Origin: Anthopleura xanthogrammica
Lineage: Eukaryota > Cnidaria > Anthozoa > Actiniaria > Actiniidae
Reading direction: 5' to 3'
Assembly: GCA_964019055.1 (NCBI GenBank)
Contig: OZ025221.1
Location: 8,338,468-8,402,467, forward strand
DNA length: 64,000 nucleotides
Of the stretch, positions 1-11,888 are shown piece by piece. Under the pieces are notes generated by a model that ran no database searches, had not been told where the DNA came from, and saw only the letters and a program-made list of their open reading frames with translations. A program made the translations under genes and the position numbers. Numbering within the stretch: the first letter of the stretch is position 1; the number at the start of each line of letters is the position of its first letter.

Positions 1-188
1 ACTCTATACTGGCATGTGATGGCAGGTTAAAGGATCGGGCCCATGAACACAGCAGTGATGGGAGGCAATGTAATAATATATGAGAGAAAATCATTGAAGA
101 ACAGGGAGAAGCAAGAACTCTATTCGCATGTAATGGCAGGTTAAGGGATTGGGCCCATGAACACAGTAGTAATGGGAGGCCGTGTAAT
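1..188. repeat. Two direct repeats, period about 117 bp
   Basis: A block of about 72 bp that contains the string gggcccatgaacacag occurs at about 1-72 and again at about 117-188, with a few substitutions. It lies downstream of the last visible exon of the minus-strand gene. It may be the edge of a longer tandem array that continues to the left of the window. Confidence 0.8.
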
Positions 189-231
189 GGCAGCACTAAA
201 CACCGCTTTGCTTCTCTTTAATAAAACCTAC

Positions 232-3200
232 CAGGATCAAGAACCATGTAGTAAGTAGTTTGCTCGATGAATCTGAATGACGGTCTAAATTCTACTGTTC
301 GACCCAGTGAGCCTGCCGGGTAGATGACGTTATGGGAGATGATTGAAACATCAACAGTGTAGACCTCGGTGCCATCCGACCTGAAAATCCTGATGTAATT
401 GTTTCTTTTTGGACGGACAAACTGCAAAAGTCAAAGATGCCAGTTTTAGTTCCCTTTTTTATCTTATGAAGCATTGTCTTTGAATTAAAGTGATTTTTTT
501 CTGTGGGTTTGGTTATTACGGCGTCTTACTTGACTAAGCCGCTAATTAAATAGCATGGTCTTGTTATTTCTCTACGAATGGTTGCAAGTCATTTAGTACA
601 GAGAACATAATATCCATCTCCTGAAAATTGGGATCTATCGTTTTGTCCTCCAAATTTAGCTACATTCCAACATGCTCAAGGGGCCTATAGTGAACATCAC
701 CCAAAAATGCTGCCAGTTCCTTTCCTCTGGGACCGAATGGTTTTGGATAATTATCTCAATCTCACTTACCTCTTTGTCAAACCTCATAACCCATTTTGGA
801 TGGTTTGGATAAATTAGTCCTGTTGGAGAGTATGAACCATTGACTATATATGGAGGTGCAACTGTAATACAAAAACATTTCCATGATGTAAGTGCAGTTA
901 CTACTGTGTAATGAACCATATGACACCTGAACACAATTGCTTGCTTTATTTCAAAAGGTGTCGTTTGTTTTCTTCAGTTTAATGGTAAGTTTGCATTAGA
1001 AAACTACGTGAATGATCCAGGAAGAGAGGCAGTCTTTGTCTTTCATTGTAGGAAGGAATGCATGTGATATTAGGATTCTTTTAGCTGATAAAGCAATCAC
1101 ATAATTTCATGAATGCTCATCAGCTTACAATTTTCATTTAGTTTTTGCAGTTTCAATAGCATGCTTTCTGGCTGACAGCACATGGTGGTCAGTGTTTTGC
1201 CACAAATTTGGAGAAGATAATGATATTTAAAGACTTTTGTCAGCTGATTGAAACCCATCAATCAAGCTGATGCAAACCAAGGACCGCGAAGCACCGCCCA
1301 CTTGCAAGTGAGGAGTAGGGATTTGAACCTTTATTACATCAATGAATTATTTAACTAAAAGTGTGAGTTACACTGGAAGACAATCTGGGGAGGCTGGTTT
1401 GTTTACAAATGGTTGCTAGAAAGATTTACCTCCAGCTAAAAATGTAATACAGCTTTGGGGAGAAGACAACCTGGAAAAAAAAAACGTAAAACAAAACAAT
1501 GAATTTCAATTCTCATGAGAACATACTTTTATGGTTTTAACTGTCCTTACCCATTGGCATCAATAGCAGTGTAGCAGAATATGACTGGGTCAACTTGTGA
1601 TCTACTTGGAGTCCATGTAACGTTCACGTACCATTCGTTTGCAGAGTACTGAGCCAAAGGAGACTTGGTGAGTCCGGAGGGACTGACTGTCTTGATTTCT
1701 AAGATACTTAGGGTTCGAAATGTGGTTTCATTATTAATTAAGTACAACGTCAAAAATAATTAAGTAATAGCTGTTGACCAAGTGTTGGAATGTTTTCTTA
1801 TTTTAGACCAAGTGCCATTTTCTTGACAATTATTTCTTTGTTTTCCAGTGACATTTTTGACGAGCATTAGTATGGATGCAACTCAAACAATGTAATTTTT
1901 TTTCAAAAGGTTTGAAATGATAATTTATTACACCCAAAAGAGGTGAATTGTACCCTGTTCGCAGAAGTTTTTACACCCCGCCCCAGGAGTTTTTGACCAT
2001 TTTTCCTGAGAATGTTTTCAAAAACGTTTTACCTGTTTCCCTTGCCTTGGCTTTTAGCGATAATACGCTCTTTGAATGTCGTGCCATGAGGAACTCCAAC
2101 ACACGACCCACTTGCCCTCGTTTCTCCACTAAATTCTGGTTTACTCGTGCAGTTAGCATTGGAACTACTAAAAACTTGGACTAAGAACTGAAGAGGGACA
2201 CTGCTTAAAGGAGTCCTTGATAAACGATCTGTGAAATCTTCGACCATGATGGCGACCGCGTACCAACCCGTGTAACCTGTGGCCGAGTACTGTATTTGGC
2301 ATTTTCGCTGGGAAAATTATAAAAGATTTCTAAATGAACCCTTGGTATCATTAAGCATTATAAGTAATAGGTGCAATACATCACACAACAAATACAAATA
2401 GTTCTGAACATGTACGACATCTTAAGTAAGAACAGTGATTTACGAGAAGAGAATTTGAATATCCATTTCAATTCAGTTTTTGGGGCTAAGTCATCAAAGA
2501 ACGTTGTTAAGACAAAGATTGATGGACAAGGACGATCGCAGTGACAGTCATTATGCAATGGGCAAACTGTTAATAACTGATCGAGAAGGTCTTGACTTTG
2601 ACTCCTACCTCGTCTAGGATGGCTCCAGGGAAGGTCCTACATACATCGGCGCATTCATATTTACTTGATTCAGCCCATCGACATCGTATGTCATCCTTAT
2701 CTGCATCACTCACTGTGTAATAGCAAAAGAAGAAGTTCAAAGATATCGTTCTTATGCCTGCATGGGCGTTTTCTGGATTTGATTGATGATTTTGGGGCAA
2801 CGATCGCCAAAGGCGCAAGCTCCTAGGAAGGTCCATGGATAGGTTCTCCCATAATAACTTTGAATGTCGTGAAGCCGAGGCAAATGGATGAATACAAATC
2901 TAAACTAATCAACTAATCATCTTTATTCTGGTTCCCAAGACCTGCGTAAATAATTTCGGTCTCCTCAGAACACGGAAAACTCTGGACAAATCCTTTCTAG
3001 TTAGTTTATTGTTGTATTAGGAAATAAGAAAACAGTTGTGCTTTGGTTAGTCCAAAACACTTCAAGAGGAATTAACGCGGGCTTCGTGAATGAGAACCGT
3101 CTACTGCATGCATACCGCTGACAACAAAAATAGAGGCTCTCTGAAATCCTGTTTTGGACTTTAACAGTCTTTCTTTACTGAACGTACACTAGCCGCCATT

Positions 3201-6200
3201 CCTATATTCGCCAGTACTTACGTACCTGGTATGGCAAGAGTGTGTTGACATCCATATTGCAGTTTGACGATCGGCGACATGGTGGCAGTTGGCGATGTGT
3301 TTATGAGCCCAGTGTCTTTTCGTTTCGTCAGGTTGACGTACATTCTCACCTCCCAGTTTCCACCTCCAGTTACCAGGGAGATCCAATCTCCGCCTTTAAA
3401 ACTGAATCAAACCGTGCAAAAGAAGAGAAAACTATGGTGAATATGTTGTTTTAATCTAAGCTGTTTCTAGGCAACAGAACTTTGGTGAAGGGGCTTATAG
3501 TTTGAAGAAGCCATTAAGCTTCGCCCCAATAGCTAAACTTTCTATAAAAAAATATTTTCAGGTTACAAGCTGACCCTGCGTCAGGTTGTTCCCGTTGTCC
3601 CAACCCTCCCTTACTTACCTCGCCTGGTAAAGTGGAGGATGAATATCAGGGAATCTGTAGATGTAGCTCTTTCCACCGGCTGACCAATCCTCTTGCACGC
3701 TGAAATCTGTACATATGAAATCCATGCTGCCAATGTAGCCACTGCAGCCTGAGCGACAGTCGAGGTCGTCTCTCGTAGGGCCGATGAGATGGCCGGAATT
3801 GATCGTTGATTGATCACAGTCTGTACTGCCCCACGATCTCCGCCAGGCAATTCGTAATGAGATCATCACCTAAAATCACAATTGGCAACGACGATGACAT
3901 CAGCCGACTGATCACACAAAATGCGTTTATCCTATTTCTTGTCTAACTGAATAGTAGTTTATGAAAGCATAGAGAACAGAGAAATAGGACTCGGATTGAA
4001 AATTAAAGAAAGTATTTTTTCCATTTACACCTAATTGCAAGAACGTTGTCATATAAAAATAAAAAATAACAAATAGGAATTAATTAATTAGAAATATTTT
4101 TCTTTATTTTGATTCTAAAGCCCCCTAGATCGATGAGAATAACTGTTTAGTAATATACCAAAAACATTATCTCAAGAATATGTGTACATTCCTTAAAGTA
4201 CCGTGAGCTGTAGTCAAATTCTAAAGAATATATTACACACTATCGAGGCTGAGGTTGATCGACGACAACCGTGAAATGGTCTATTTTGATTTGTTGACTT
4301 TGAATTTGCTCTGAAGGTCATCACAGCTTGGTTTCGTAGAAACTGCAAGACAATATACACCGATCCCGGCTTTGCTTTATTGACCACCAAACAATGGGTA
4401 GATTTTCCAATGGAATATACGATGTCTGACAAACAAACTCGACTTTAGAAGTATTTTTACAGTGCGGACACACTAACCGGGACCACTTGAACAAAACTGA
4501 CCAATCAGAAAACACCTAAAAACAATGACATTCCAACAAAAACTGTCTGGGCCAATCAGCTTTAAGAATTCGAAACTGGTATTTTTACAAAGTTTTGGTA
4601 TATTATCGTTTGAAAATAGGAATTTTTCGAATACAGAAGGAAAGAAAATATTTCTTATATCAACTTGGGATAAGTAGACCTTTCACAACTGCGTTTTCGA
4701 CAGAAATTACGCTCATTACTGTTTTGTGTTCCTGCTGTCTATGTTTACCTAATTAATGCGAAATGGCTGTGAGAACGCGAGGACCTGATTGGATAATATT
4801 GCTATCAGTTCAATCTCTGTCTAGTTGTCCCGGTTATTGTGTCCACACTGTAGTAGTTGTCGATTTTTTTCTTAATGTACCTTTAGTACCTTTAGACAGA
4901 CATTTTCAACTGATTTTTTTAACAATAGGTGTCTGTTCTATGGTGCATATCAAAACACATTTTAGCTTGTCCGAAATAGCAACAGTAACTCGGGACTGAG
5001 GTAAAATAATGAATTTGGGATCAGTGTATTGGCCCGCCGCCAACCACGCAAAGAGTAATTAAGAGGGGTAGTCCATAAATGCCACCTGAGGGGTGCAGAA
5101 TGAAAAAAATCGAAATCGCTCAAATTTTGTCAGAATGTAGGCCTTAGTGAATTATAACTGTTGTGTAAGTTTCACTGCGATCGGATAAATAGTTTAGGAG
5201 AACGGCACCGAAAACCATTTTTTCTGATCACTTCCGGTTTTTTCACTCGATTTCACCACATCCCCAAAAACCCTAAAAATCACAAAATTCCTTTCGCATT
5301 CCTCGGCAAACAATTTAATTTCATGATTAAGAGATCCTAACCCTCATTTGGATGGATTTATCAAGCATTTTGCTTAAAATGGGAATATTTTACCGATTTT
5401 TACATTATTTTAAATATTTTGAGCAATATTTTATACCCTATGTTGCAAGGCTAATATCTCCAATGGTACATCGATTCACATAAATTAACTACTACAGGGA
5501 GAAAGAGCAATGTTTTATTTTTACTTTTATCAAATAAAATTTTGGGGCACTCGAAAATTCGAATTTTGGCAAGACGAAATACAACCCCTATTGACCCCCA
5601 AAATAATGACAACTTGAGTCGTAAGCGGTCACGCTTTATGCGAAAGATAAATTATTTGGTCCAATAAACTGCTTCTAATAGACAAGAAACTCGATGGTGT
5701 AGAAGATAAAACGTTTATTGACATTCCCTAGAAAATATTAAAAGAATCCAAGTGAAATTGTTATTGTTTTAGGACAACCAAGTTGAGTCTTCTTGTTGTG
5801 TCACTCGATACTAACGATTTGCCCTTTCGATTTTCGATAATATTTGGTATAGATTGTCTTTAAAAAACCTCAATCACAATATAACAACCTTACTAATACA
5901 GTATGAACAATTTGTACCTTATTACACTTGGATTTGTAGAAAATAAACTCGTTGAAGCTAGCCAGGCGCCATGCGAATAACTCAATAGTCCAACTGACTT
6001 TGCAGGATTACGTGACAAATATTACCACAGGCAGCCCGTCATCACTCCATCAGATTTAACTCGTACGTGGACGGCCTTGCCGTGGCATCACTTGTTTTTG
6101 GTTTCAGATGATCTTAGGCAATAAAAGTCTAAAAAAAGTTAGCTGTAATCGTTTTATAGTCATGCTTTTATTTGTTGATCTCAGAATGGTCTTAGTGTTT

Positions 6201-9200
6201 TACAACTTTCAATCATTAACTTTTTTAACATGAAAAATAAAGTATTTAAGTTTTTTGTTAACCGTAAGTGAAAACAAACCTAACCGTTAGCCGTTAAAAA
6301 AAAAGCCAAAATTTTAATTGTTAGCCGCAAAAACTACCGCCCAATTGAGACCCTCAGTCAAGCGATGCCACGCCTTCCAACGCAACTATCCAGAAACAAG
6401 GATGGGCACTGGAAAAGTGCAAGACTGCACGAAGAAGCAAATGCAGTACAGTAACATGCATGGATAAAATGTTTTCAGGGCACTTCTGCAATATCATCAC
6501 TACAAAAAACACCCTACATACTGATAGAGACCATTGCGGAAAACATGCAACTGTGTGTCATAGTCGCAGAACGTAACCCATGTCCACACTCTTCATTTTT
6601 CATTTTAAAGGATCGAAACTGGAGGATTTAGGGTGGGGCGAATGGGACCTTTTAGTTTGGATGTCGTATTTAAATTTTTCCTGTAGGACACCAAGAAAAC
6701 GCAAGGCAGTAGTGCCAGAATTTACAAACAATTTTGTTTTGTTTTCGGTTCCATGTTAAAAACAGATACCCAGCTCGCTTCTGTCAAGATCATCAGTTTA
6801 TATCACAAACTCAGAGGCGGCGGAGAAGGGGGCTATAGCCCCCCACCCCCTTCAAGAATTTGGAGGGGCTCAGCCTTCCTACGTTTTAAAAGAAACTAGT
6901 TCCTTAAAAAGTTTAAAACGTTTGACTTAGTGCGTTAAAAGAGTTTTATGAAGGTTTAGAACCATTTGAAATGAAAGTTATACAATTGTTTCGATTGTTT
7001 CTAGTATACACACGATTCTTTAGGGCGAGCGTGTATACCAAAGAAAATACAAGTGACGAGTGGGATATACACGGCCCAGGGGGGGGGGGGGGGGGACACT
7101 TCGGGTCGTTTCATAAGGGGATGCTCCGCCCGGACTCTTGACCCCTTACCCTTTTCTATACCAAATTTCAGCAAAAAGGTACCCTTTTTTATACCTTTTT
7201 TTGCCTGAAAAGGTACTTGAAGAAAACCTACCCCTTTTTATACCAAAACTCACAAATTTCCACCCCTTTTCTATACGTGTGGCCTGAAAAAAGTACCCCT
7301 TTCACGCGGAGCTTCCCCGTATAGTCAATTGTAGGGAGTACCCCCCGGGATCCACGGTATGCCACGAGAAACCATTGTATAACCAGTTTATCCCACACCA
7401 TAGAAAACACAAATGCGCATGATTTGAAGGAAGAGTGAAATACCAACGAATATACAACGGCTTTCCTGCATTCTGATTTGCTGTATTTTCTATGGTTTTG
7501 GATAAATATTTCTATTAAAATATCTGGCGGTAGGCAGTCCACGTACGAGTTAAATCTGATGGAGTGATGACGGGCTACCTGTGGTAATATTTGTCACGTA
7601 ATCCTGCAAAGTCAGTTGGACTATTGAGTTATTCGCATGGCGCCTGGCTAGCTTCAACGAGTTTATTTTCTACAAATCCAAGTGTAATAAGGTACAAATT
7701 GTTCATACTGTATTAGTAAGGTTGTCATATAATGATTGAGGTTTTTTAAAAACAATCTATACCAAATATTATCGAAAATCGAAAGGGCAAATTGTTAGTA
7801 CGTATCGAGTGACAAAACAAGAAAACTCAACTTGGTTGTCCTAAAACAATAACAATTTCACTTGGATTCTTTTAATATTTTCTAAGAATGTCAATAAACG
7901 TTTTATCTTCTACACCATCGAGTTTCTTGTCTATTAGAAGCAGTTTATTAGACCAAATAATTTATCTTTCGCATAAAGCGTGACCGCTTACGACTCAAGT
8001 TGTCATTATTTTGGGGGTCAATAGGGGTTGTATTTCGTCTTGCCAAAATTCGAATTTTCGAGTGCCCCAAAATTTTATTTGATAAAAGTAAAGATAAAAC
8101 ATTGCTCTTTCTCCCTGTAGTAGTTAATTTATGTGAATCGATGTACCATTAGAGATATTAGCCTTGCAACATAGGGTATAAAATATTGCTCAAAATAATT
8201 GAAATAATGTAAAAATCGATAAAATATTCCCATTTTAAGCAAAATGCTTGATAAATCCATCCAAATGAGGGTTAGGATCTCTTAATCATGAAATTAAATT
8301 GTTTGCCGAGGAATGCGAAAGGAATTTTTTGATTTTTAGGGTTTTTGGGGATGTGGTGAAATCGAGTGAAAAAACCGGAAGTGATCAGAAAAAATGGTTT
8401 TCGGTGCCGTTCTCCTAAACTATTTATCCGATCGAAGTGAAACTTACACAACAGTTATAATTCACTAAGACCTACATTCTGACAAAATTTGAGCGATTTC
8501 GATTTTTTTCATTATGCACCCCTCAGGTGGCATTTATGGACTACCCCTCTTAAGGTTCCATGTTATGTTTTCTCAAAGATGTCTGCATGCTGAAACATGT
8601 CTCCAACAAGACTCAAAAGTGTATTTTTATAAACAAACTTAAACTATGAATAACCATAGGCGGCAGAAGGACATAAAAACTGGGGAGGGGGGGGGGGAGT
8701 TGCTGTAATCGCCAAAATTGCCACGAAAAGAAAAAAAACTCACAACAGAAAAAAGAAAAAAATAAGAAAAAAGAAAAAAGGAATTGCAGTTGGGAAGATT
8801 CAGGATTACTCTAAAAAAAAGTGGAGGGGAATGGGCTCGGTCCCCAAAAAATCTCAAGTGGGTGCTCTAGCCCCCCCCCCCCCCGCCCACCCTAGTTCAC
8901 CGCCTATGATAACTATCTTTGTGGCTTAAAGAATTTGGCTTTCCAAAATGATGATTTCATTCTAACAAAGTTACAGAAGAGTTGGACGTGAAATCTGGCA
9001 ATAGCACGCTGAACAACGTAACTGGAAACAAATATAAGTTCGTTTTTGTTGCTGTCTGCTATATCCTCATAAGCCGCAGAATTGCAGATGGTTGACTAAC
9101 CCGTTAGACCGAAAAAATAGTAAACCGAATCCATTGAATTACCCTATAAAATATTTGACCTCAAATAAGCTGGTATATTACAGCAATTTGAAAAATTCGT

Positions 9201-9902
9201 TGCCTTAAAATACTTAGCACTGTACTACCAACAACATTTTAAAAATTTCTTCATATTAAATCTATAAAAGGTAACTTAACTATCTATACTAACATTTCAA
9301 AGCTACTATTTCGTTGGTACCGCATTTTGCCTTGTTTAGCACAAACTGCAAGACGACTGGCCCGCCGCCAAGCGTGCAAGGGGGAAGTTTCCATATGTTT
9401 TCTCAAAGATTAATCCATGACATGGTCTGTCGAAACATGTCTCCCGGCCAACACAACACAAAAGTGTAGTTTTTTAAACTTAAACTATGAATAACTTTAT
9501 TCGAGGCAAATTAAAGAATTTAGCTTTATGAAATGACGACGAATTCGTAACTCCCGATAAATCGAATCAATTCTTACCCTAAACTCAAAAAAAGTTGACC
9601 TCTGGTAAGCACTACCAAAAAATATAAAAATTTCTTCATTTTCAAATCCATAAAAGGTACCTTAACTATCTATACTAACATTTCAAAGCACTACAACTCC
9701 AAATTCAAAGACATTTTCTCGCTTCTTATTCACAAAGTTATGCTTCATTTGTGTATAAGTGGTTTCTTTCGTGTCTTACCTGTTTGTCTGTGGTGCTGCT
9801 GGGATTCACGGGCTTCCAGCTAAACGACGCTCCTCTGAAGTGTGAACCAATAGCGATTCCTGAGAACGCAAGCAAAACACTGATAGAAATGATTAAAGCC
9901 AT
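232..9902 (-). CDS. Secreted cnidarian-type multidomain protein, 5' part (partial, runs off left edge)
   Basis: Exons in coding order: 9780-9902, 3619-3869, 3226-3401, 2609-2712, 2033-2307, 1551-1706, 1430-1470, 770-861, 232-421. All nine join in phase (469 codons so far), and the last ends in phase 1 at a GT donor, so the 3' end lies outside the window. The start is the ATG at 9902 in a good context (TCCATGG). Residues 1-19 form a hydrophobic signal peptide ending near AIGS, followed by HFRGASFSWKPV. Further motifs are AWRRSWGSTDCDQ, DCRSGCSG, DIRCRWAESSKYECADVC, SGSCVGVPHGTTF and WYVNVTWTPSRSQV. I recognise this arrangement as a large, functionally uncharacterised family of secreted or surface proteins abundant in anthozoans. 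The many paired cysteines and beta-rich segments suggest an extracellular adhesion or recognition role, which is inference only. The first intron (3870-9779) is unusually long because of nested mobile elements. Confidence 0.85.
612..690. repeat. Partial small inverted-repeat element, family C
   Basis: The segment carries ttgtcctccaaatttagct and a terminus related to gcaaggggtctata. Fuller copies of the same element are at 34574-34717, 47153-47287 and 50226-50361. Only one half is recognisable here, next to the 770-861 exon of the secreted-protein gene. Confidence 0.6.
5063..6072 (+). repeat. Left inverted arm of the TTAA element
   Basis: This is the inverse complement of 7537-8549 with only scattered differences. 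The inner boundary is at cgtacgtggac. The arm is AT-rich with no convincing long coding frame. Confidence 0.85.
7060..7370. repeat. GC/poly-G bounded repeat in the element centre
   Basis: A run of about 20 G (from about 7079) is followed by repeated short blocks of the type accccttttctatacc in direct and diverged form. The segment closes with taccccccgggatcc. It looks like a separate small element nested between the arms. The C-rich and G-rich ends give an imperfect inverted repeat. Boundaries are uncertain. Confidence 0.4.
7537..8549 (-). repeat. Right inverted arm of the TTAA element
   Basis: This arm is the inverse complement of 5063-6072. It ends gcatttatggactacccctc immediately before TTAA. 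Confidence 0.85.
8655..8908. mobile_element. Small nested inverted-repeat element (about 254 bp)
   Basis: The element begins cataggcgg and ends ccgcctatg, and is flanked on both sides by ATAAC (8650-8654 and 8909-8913), a likely 5-bp target duplication. The interior holds a poly-G tract near the left end and a poly-C tract near the right end. It interrupts the left copy of the tandem duplication right after cttaaactatgaataac. The paralogous copy near 9478-9496 lacks it. Confidence 0.7.
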
Positions 9903-11560
9903 GGATTTAGGTTTCTTCGGATCCAAATTGTAGCTTCTTCCTTACTATGTGCATTTGCTACGTAGCACTTCTTTTTCTAGGAAACAGTGCTGGAAGGTAA
10001 TCCTAGACGGTTGATTTTTGGAAAATTTGGAATGGACCAGGAAGATTTTTATAGGAGTGGGGAACTTGGAACGCGGAATTCGTTTCCGATGCAAAATATT
10101 TTTTATGATATATGTGTACGAGTTTTACAGTTTCAAATAAATATGGTTATTTTCTTCATAAGAATAATTATGAAAATTCAAATTATTTTTTCCGTCATTT
10201 TGATTGGCCGAGAGAACTGCAAATAACTGCCTACAAATAACGGTCTGCTCATGCGCATTACGGTGCAGAGCCATCTTACTGCTAGACTCTTCCGCAGTCC
10301 CCGCTCGGCCGCTGCACTTCCACGCTATGGGACTGTAACGGTACAATGCCGAAAGGTGCTTTGCATGATGCTTTGAGAACCGAAATAAACACACAGGAAG
10401 CCCAAAGCTGGCTACCTTTACTTTCAACGATGTTCAGTTTTTTTTTCTTTTGAAATAAAATTTAAATACTTTGAAATTGCTTTTATTTCCTTTTTTCAGC
10501 TATTTGGGCGATTTTTTGGGGAATCGTCGGGATTTTAAAATTAGCCGCTCGGCTCAGTACTCTTTCACTGATTTCATATTTTTACCGTTTCAACAATATA
10601 AAGCACATATAAGCATATGAGTTCTGAGAGTGGTTTCTTTATTTTCTATACCTTTAGGTACCTTGTGTATCAAGGCAAACATTCAACGTCAAACTCGCAA
10701 TCATTCGATTTGAAATGACTTAGGATATCCTCTATCCCGGCTCTATACAGCTCTATACCTTGCTCTATGCGATCGCTCTGTTTGTCCTAAGCCACTGTAT
10801 CGTCTTAGATGCTCCTCTGTTGACGTGCTGGCTTCAACAAACTATTTTATTCGACAATAATCCATCGTTAATCCATCGTACTTTCCATCGTAAAAATATA
10901 TTTCTTTCAAAATAAGAAAGACTGACTAACCAACCAATGAGAAAGAAGCTAAGTATGGTAGATCATTGGCCAATCAGAAATTCGCTACTATTCTACCGTT
11001 ACAGTCCCATAGCGTGGAAGTGCAGCGGCCGAGCGGGGACTGCGGAAGAGTCTATCTTACTGCAAATAACGGTTTGCTCATGCGCAGTAACGCTGTATTT
11101 GACAATGGCTCGCTTCCCTGAAAAAATGAGCTGACTTCTTTGTTATTGTTTGACTCGCACTGCCCCTCAAAGATTAGAAAAAATAATTTGAATGATAAAA
11201 CAGTTATTGAACTCGGTTATCGCAAAATATCGAGATTTGTTAGTGTCTTGCAAGCAATTATTTGCCTCTGCCTTCGTCACTAACAAATCACGATATTTTG
11301 CTCAACCTCGTCCAATAATTGCTTATTATTTATTCTGTTATTTGTCCATGAAGTTCGGCCAAACGTTTCCGTTAGACAAAGGTCACACTACATGTACACA
11401 GCAAATTTTAGGGAGTCAATATTACTCCACCGCCGGATAGAGTAGAATCTACCGGCCACAAGTAGGAGTAGTTTTAGACGAGTAAAAATGACTCCCAAAG
11501 CAGAGTAAAAATGACTCTTTGGAAACTTGAAGAGTCAAATAAGTACTCGATGCTGTCATC
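9903..11560. other. Intergenic, upstream of the secreted-protein gene
   Basis: No gene is recognised. The stretch contains the probable promoter side of the minus-strand secreted-protein gene (from 9903 upward), the 10.2/11.0 kb repeat pair described separately, and otherwise unremarkable AT-rich sequence. Short open frames here do not resemble any family I know. Confidence 0.5.
10236..11093. repeat. Inverted 58-bp GC-rich block nested in a direct repeat
   Basis: Block 10284-10341 and block 10996-11053 are exact inverse complements over 58 bp (core gcggccgagcggggactgcg). They are GC-rich in an AT-rich setting. Outside them, aaataacggtctgctcatgcg at 10236 and a near match at 11065 are in direct orientation. 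The combination of inverted inner blocks and direct outer blocks is unusual. No coding function is evident. Confidence 0.8.
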
Positions 11561-11771
11561 CTTGGAATAGACGTTTTCGGCTTGGGGGTAATGTTTTCCC
11601 ATTTCAGACCACGTGTCATTCTCTTGAGAATAAGATTCTTTGTTTGAGTTGTATCCATATTCATGTGTCTTCTCATGCGCAACCGTTAAACAATGAAATG
11701 ATACTCTAGGGAATGACACGTGGTCTGAAATAGTAAAAACATTACGCCCAAGCCGAAGAGGTCTATTCCAA
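11561..11771. mobile_element. Palindromic MITE, family A, copy 1
   Basis: The termini are inverted repeats (ttggaatagac ... gtctattccaa) enclosing cttgggggtaatgttttccc and its inverse near the right end. The interior has attctttgtttgagttgtat. This is one of at least nine copies in the window. The ends commonly read atagacc...ggtctat, and a TA flank is possible as target duplication. There is no coding capacity, so it is a non-autonomous foldback-like element. Confidence 0.8.
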
Positions 11772-11888
11772 GAAAAGTTGAACCCACCTTTGGTTAAGAA
11801 TCCCTCAACGACCCGAATGCAAAATTAAAATGTAGAGTTATAAACAGCGAAAACGATGATAATGATGGTTATGATGACGATGACTAAA

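Larger units (their letters stand above)
5063..8549. mobile_element. 3.5 kb TTAA-flanked element with 1 kb inverted arms
   Basis: The element is bounded by TTAA on both sides (5059-5062 and 8550-8553). It starts gaggggtagtccataaatg and ends with the exact inverse. Left arm 5063-6072 and right arm 7537-8549 are near-identical inverted copies around a 1.46 kb centre. TTAA target duplication is typical of piggyBac- and Kolobok-type cut-and-paste transposons, but I see no transposase reading frame, so it is probably non-autonomous. The near-identity of the arms suggests either recent insertion or gene conversion between arms. It sits in the first intron of the secreted-protein gene. Confidence 0.85.
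5027..9693. repeat. Diverged tandem duplication inside intron 1
   Basis: The sequence from about 5027 (ggcccgccgccaa) resumes after the inserted element at 8554 and runs to about 9308. It is repeated at about 9355-9693. Shared blocks in the same order are ggcccgccgccaa, tatgttttctcaaagat, gaaacatgtctcc, cttaaactatgaataac and ctatctatactaacatttca. The left copy was later interrupted by two insertions (5063-8549 and 8655-8908). The right copy approximates the empty site. Confidence 0.75.

Noticed and set aside
7228..7542. 104-codon minus-strand frame in the centre of the TTAA element, considered as transposase
   Set aside because: It is short, overlaps the poly-G bounded repeat and shows no DDE/DDD-type catalytic motif.
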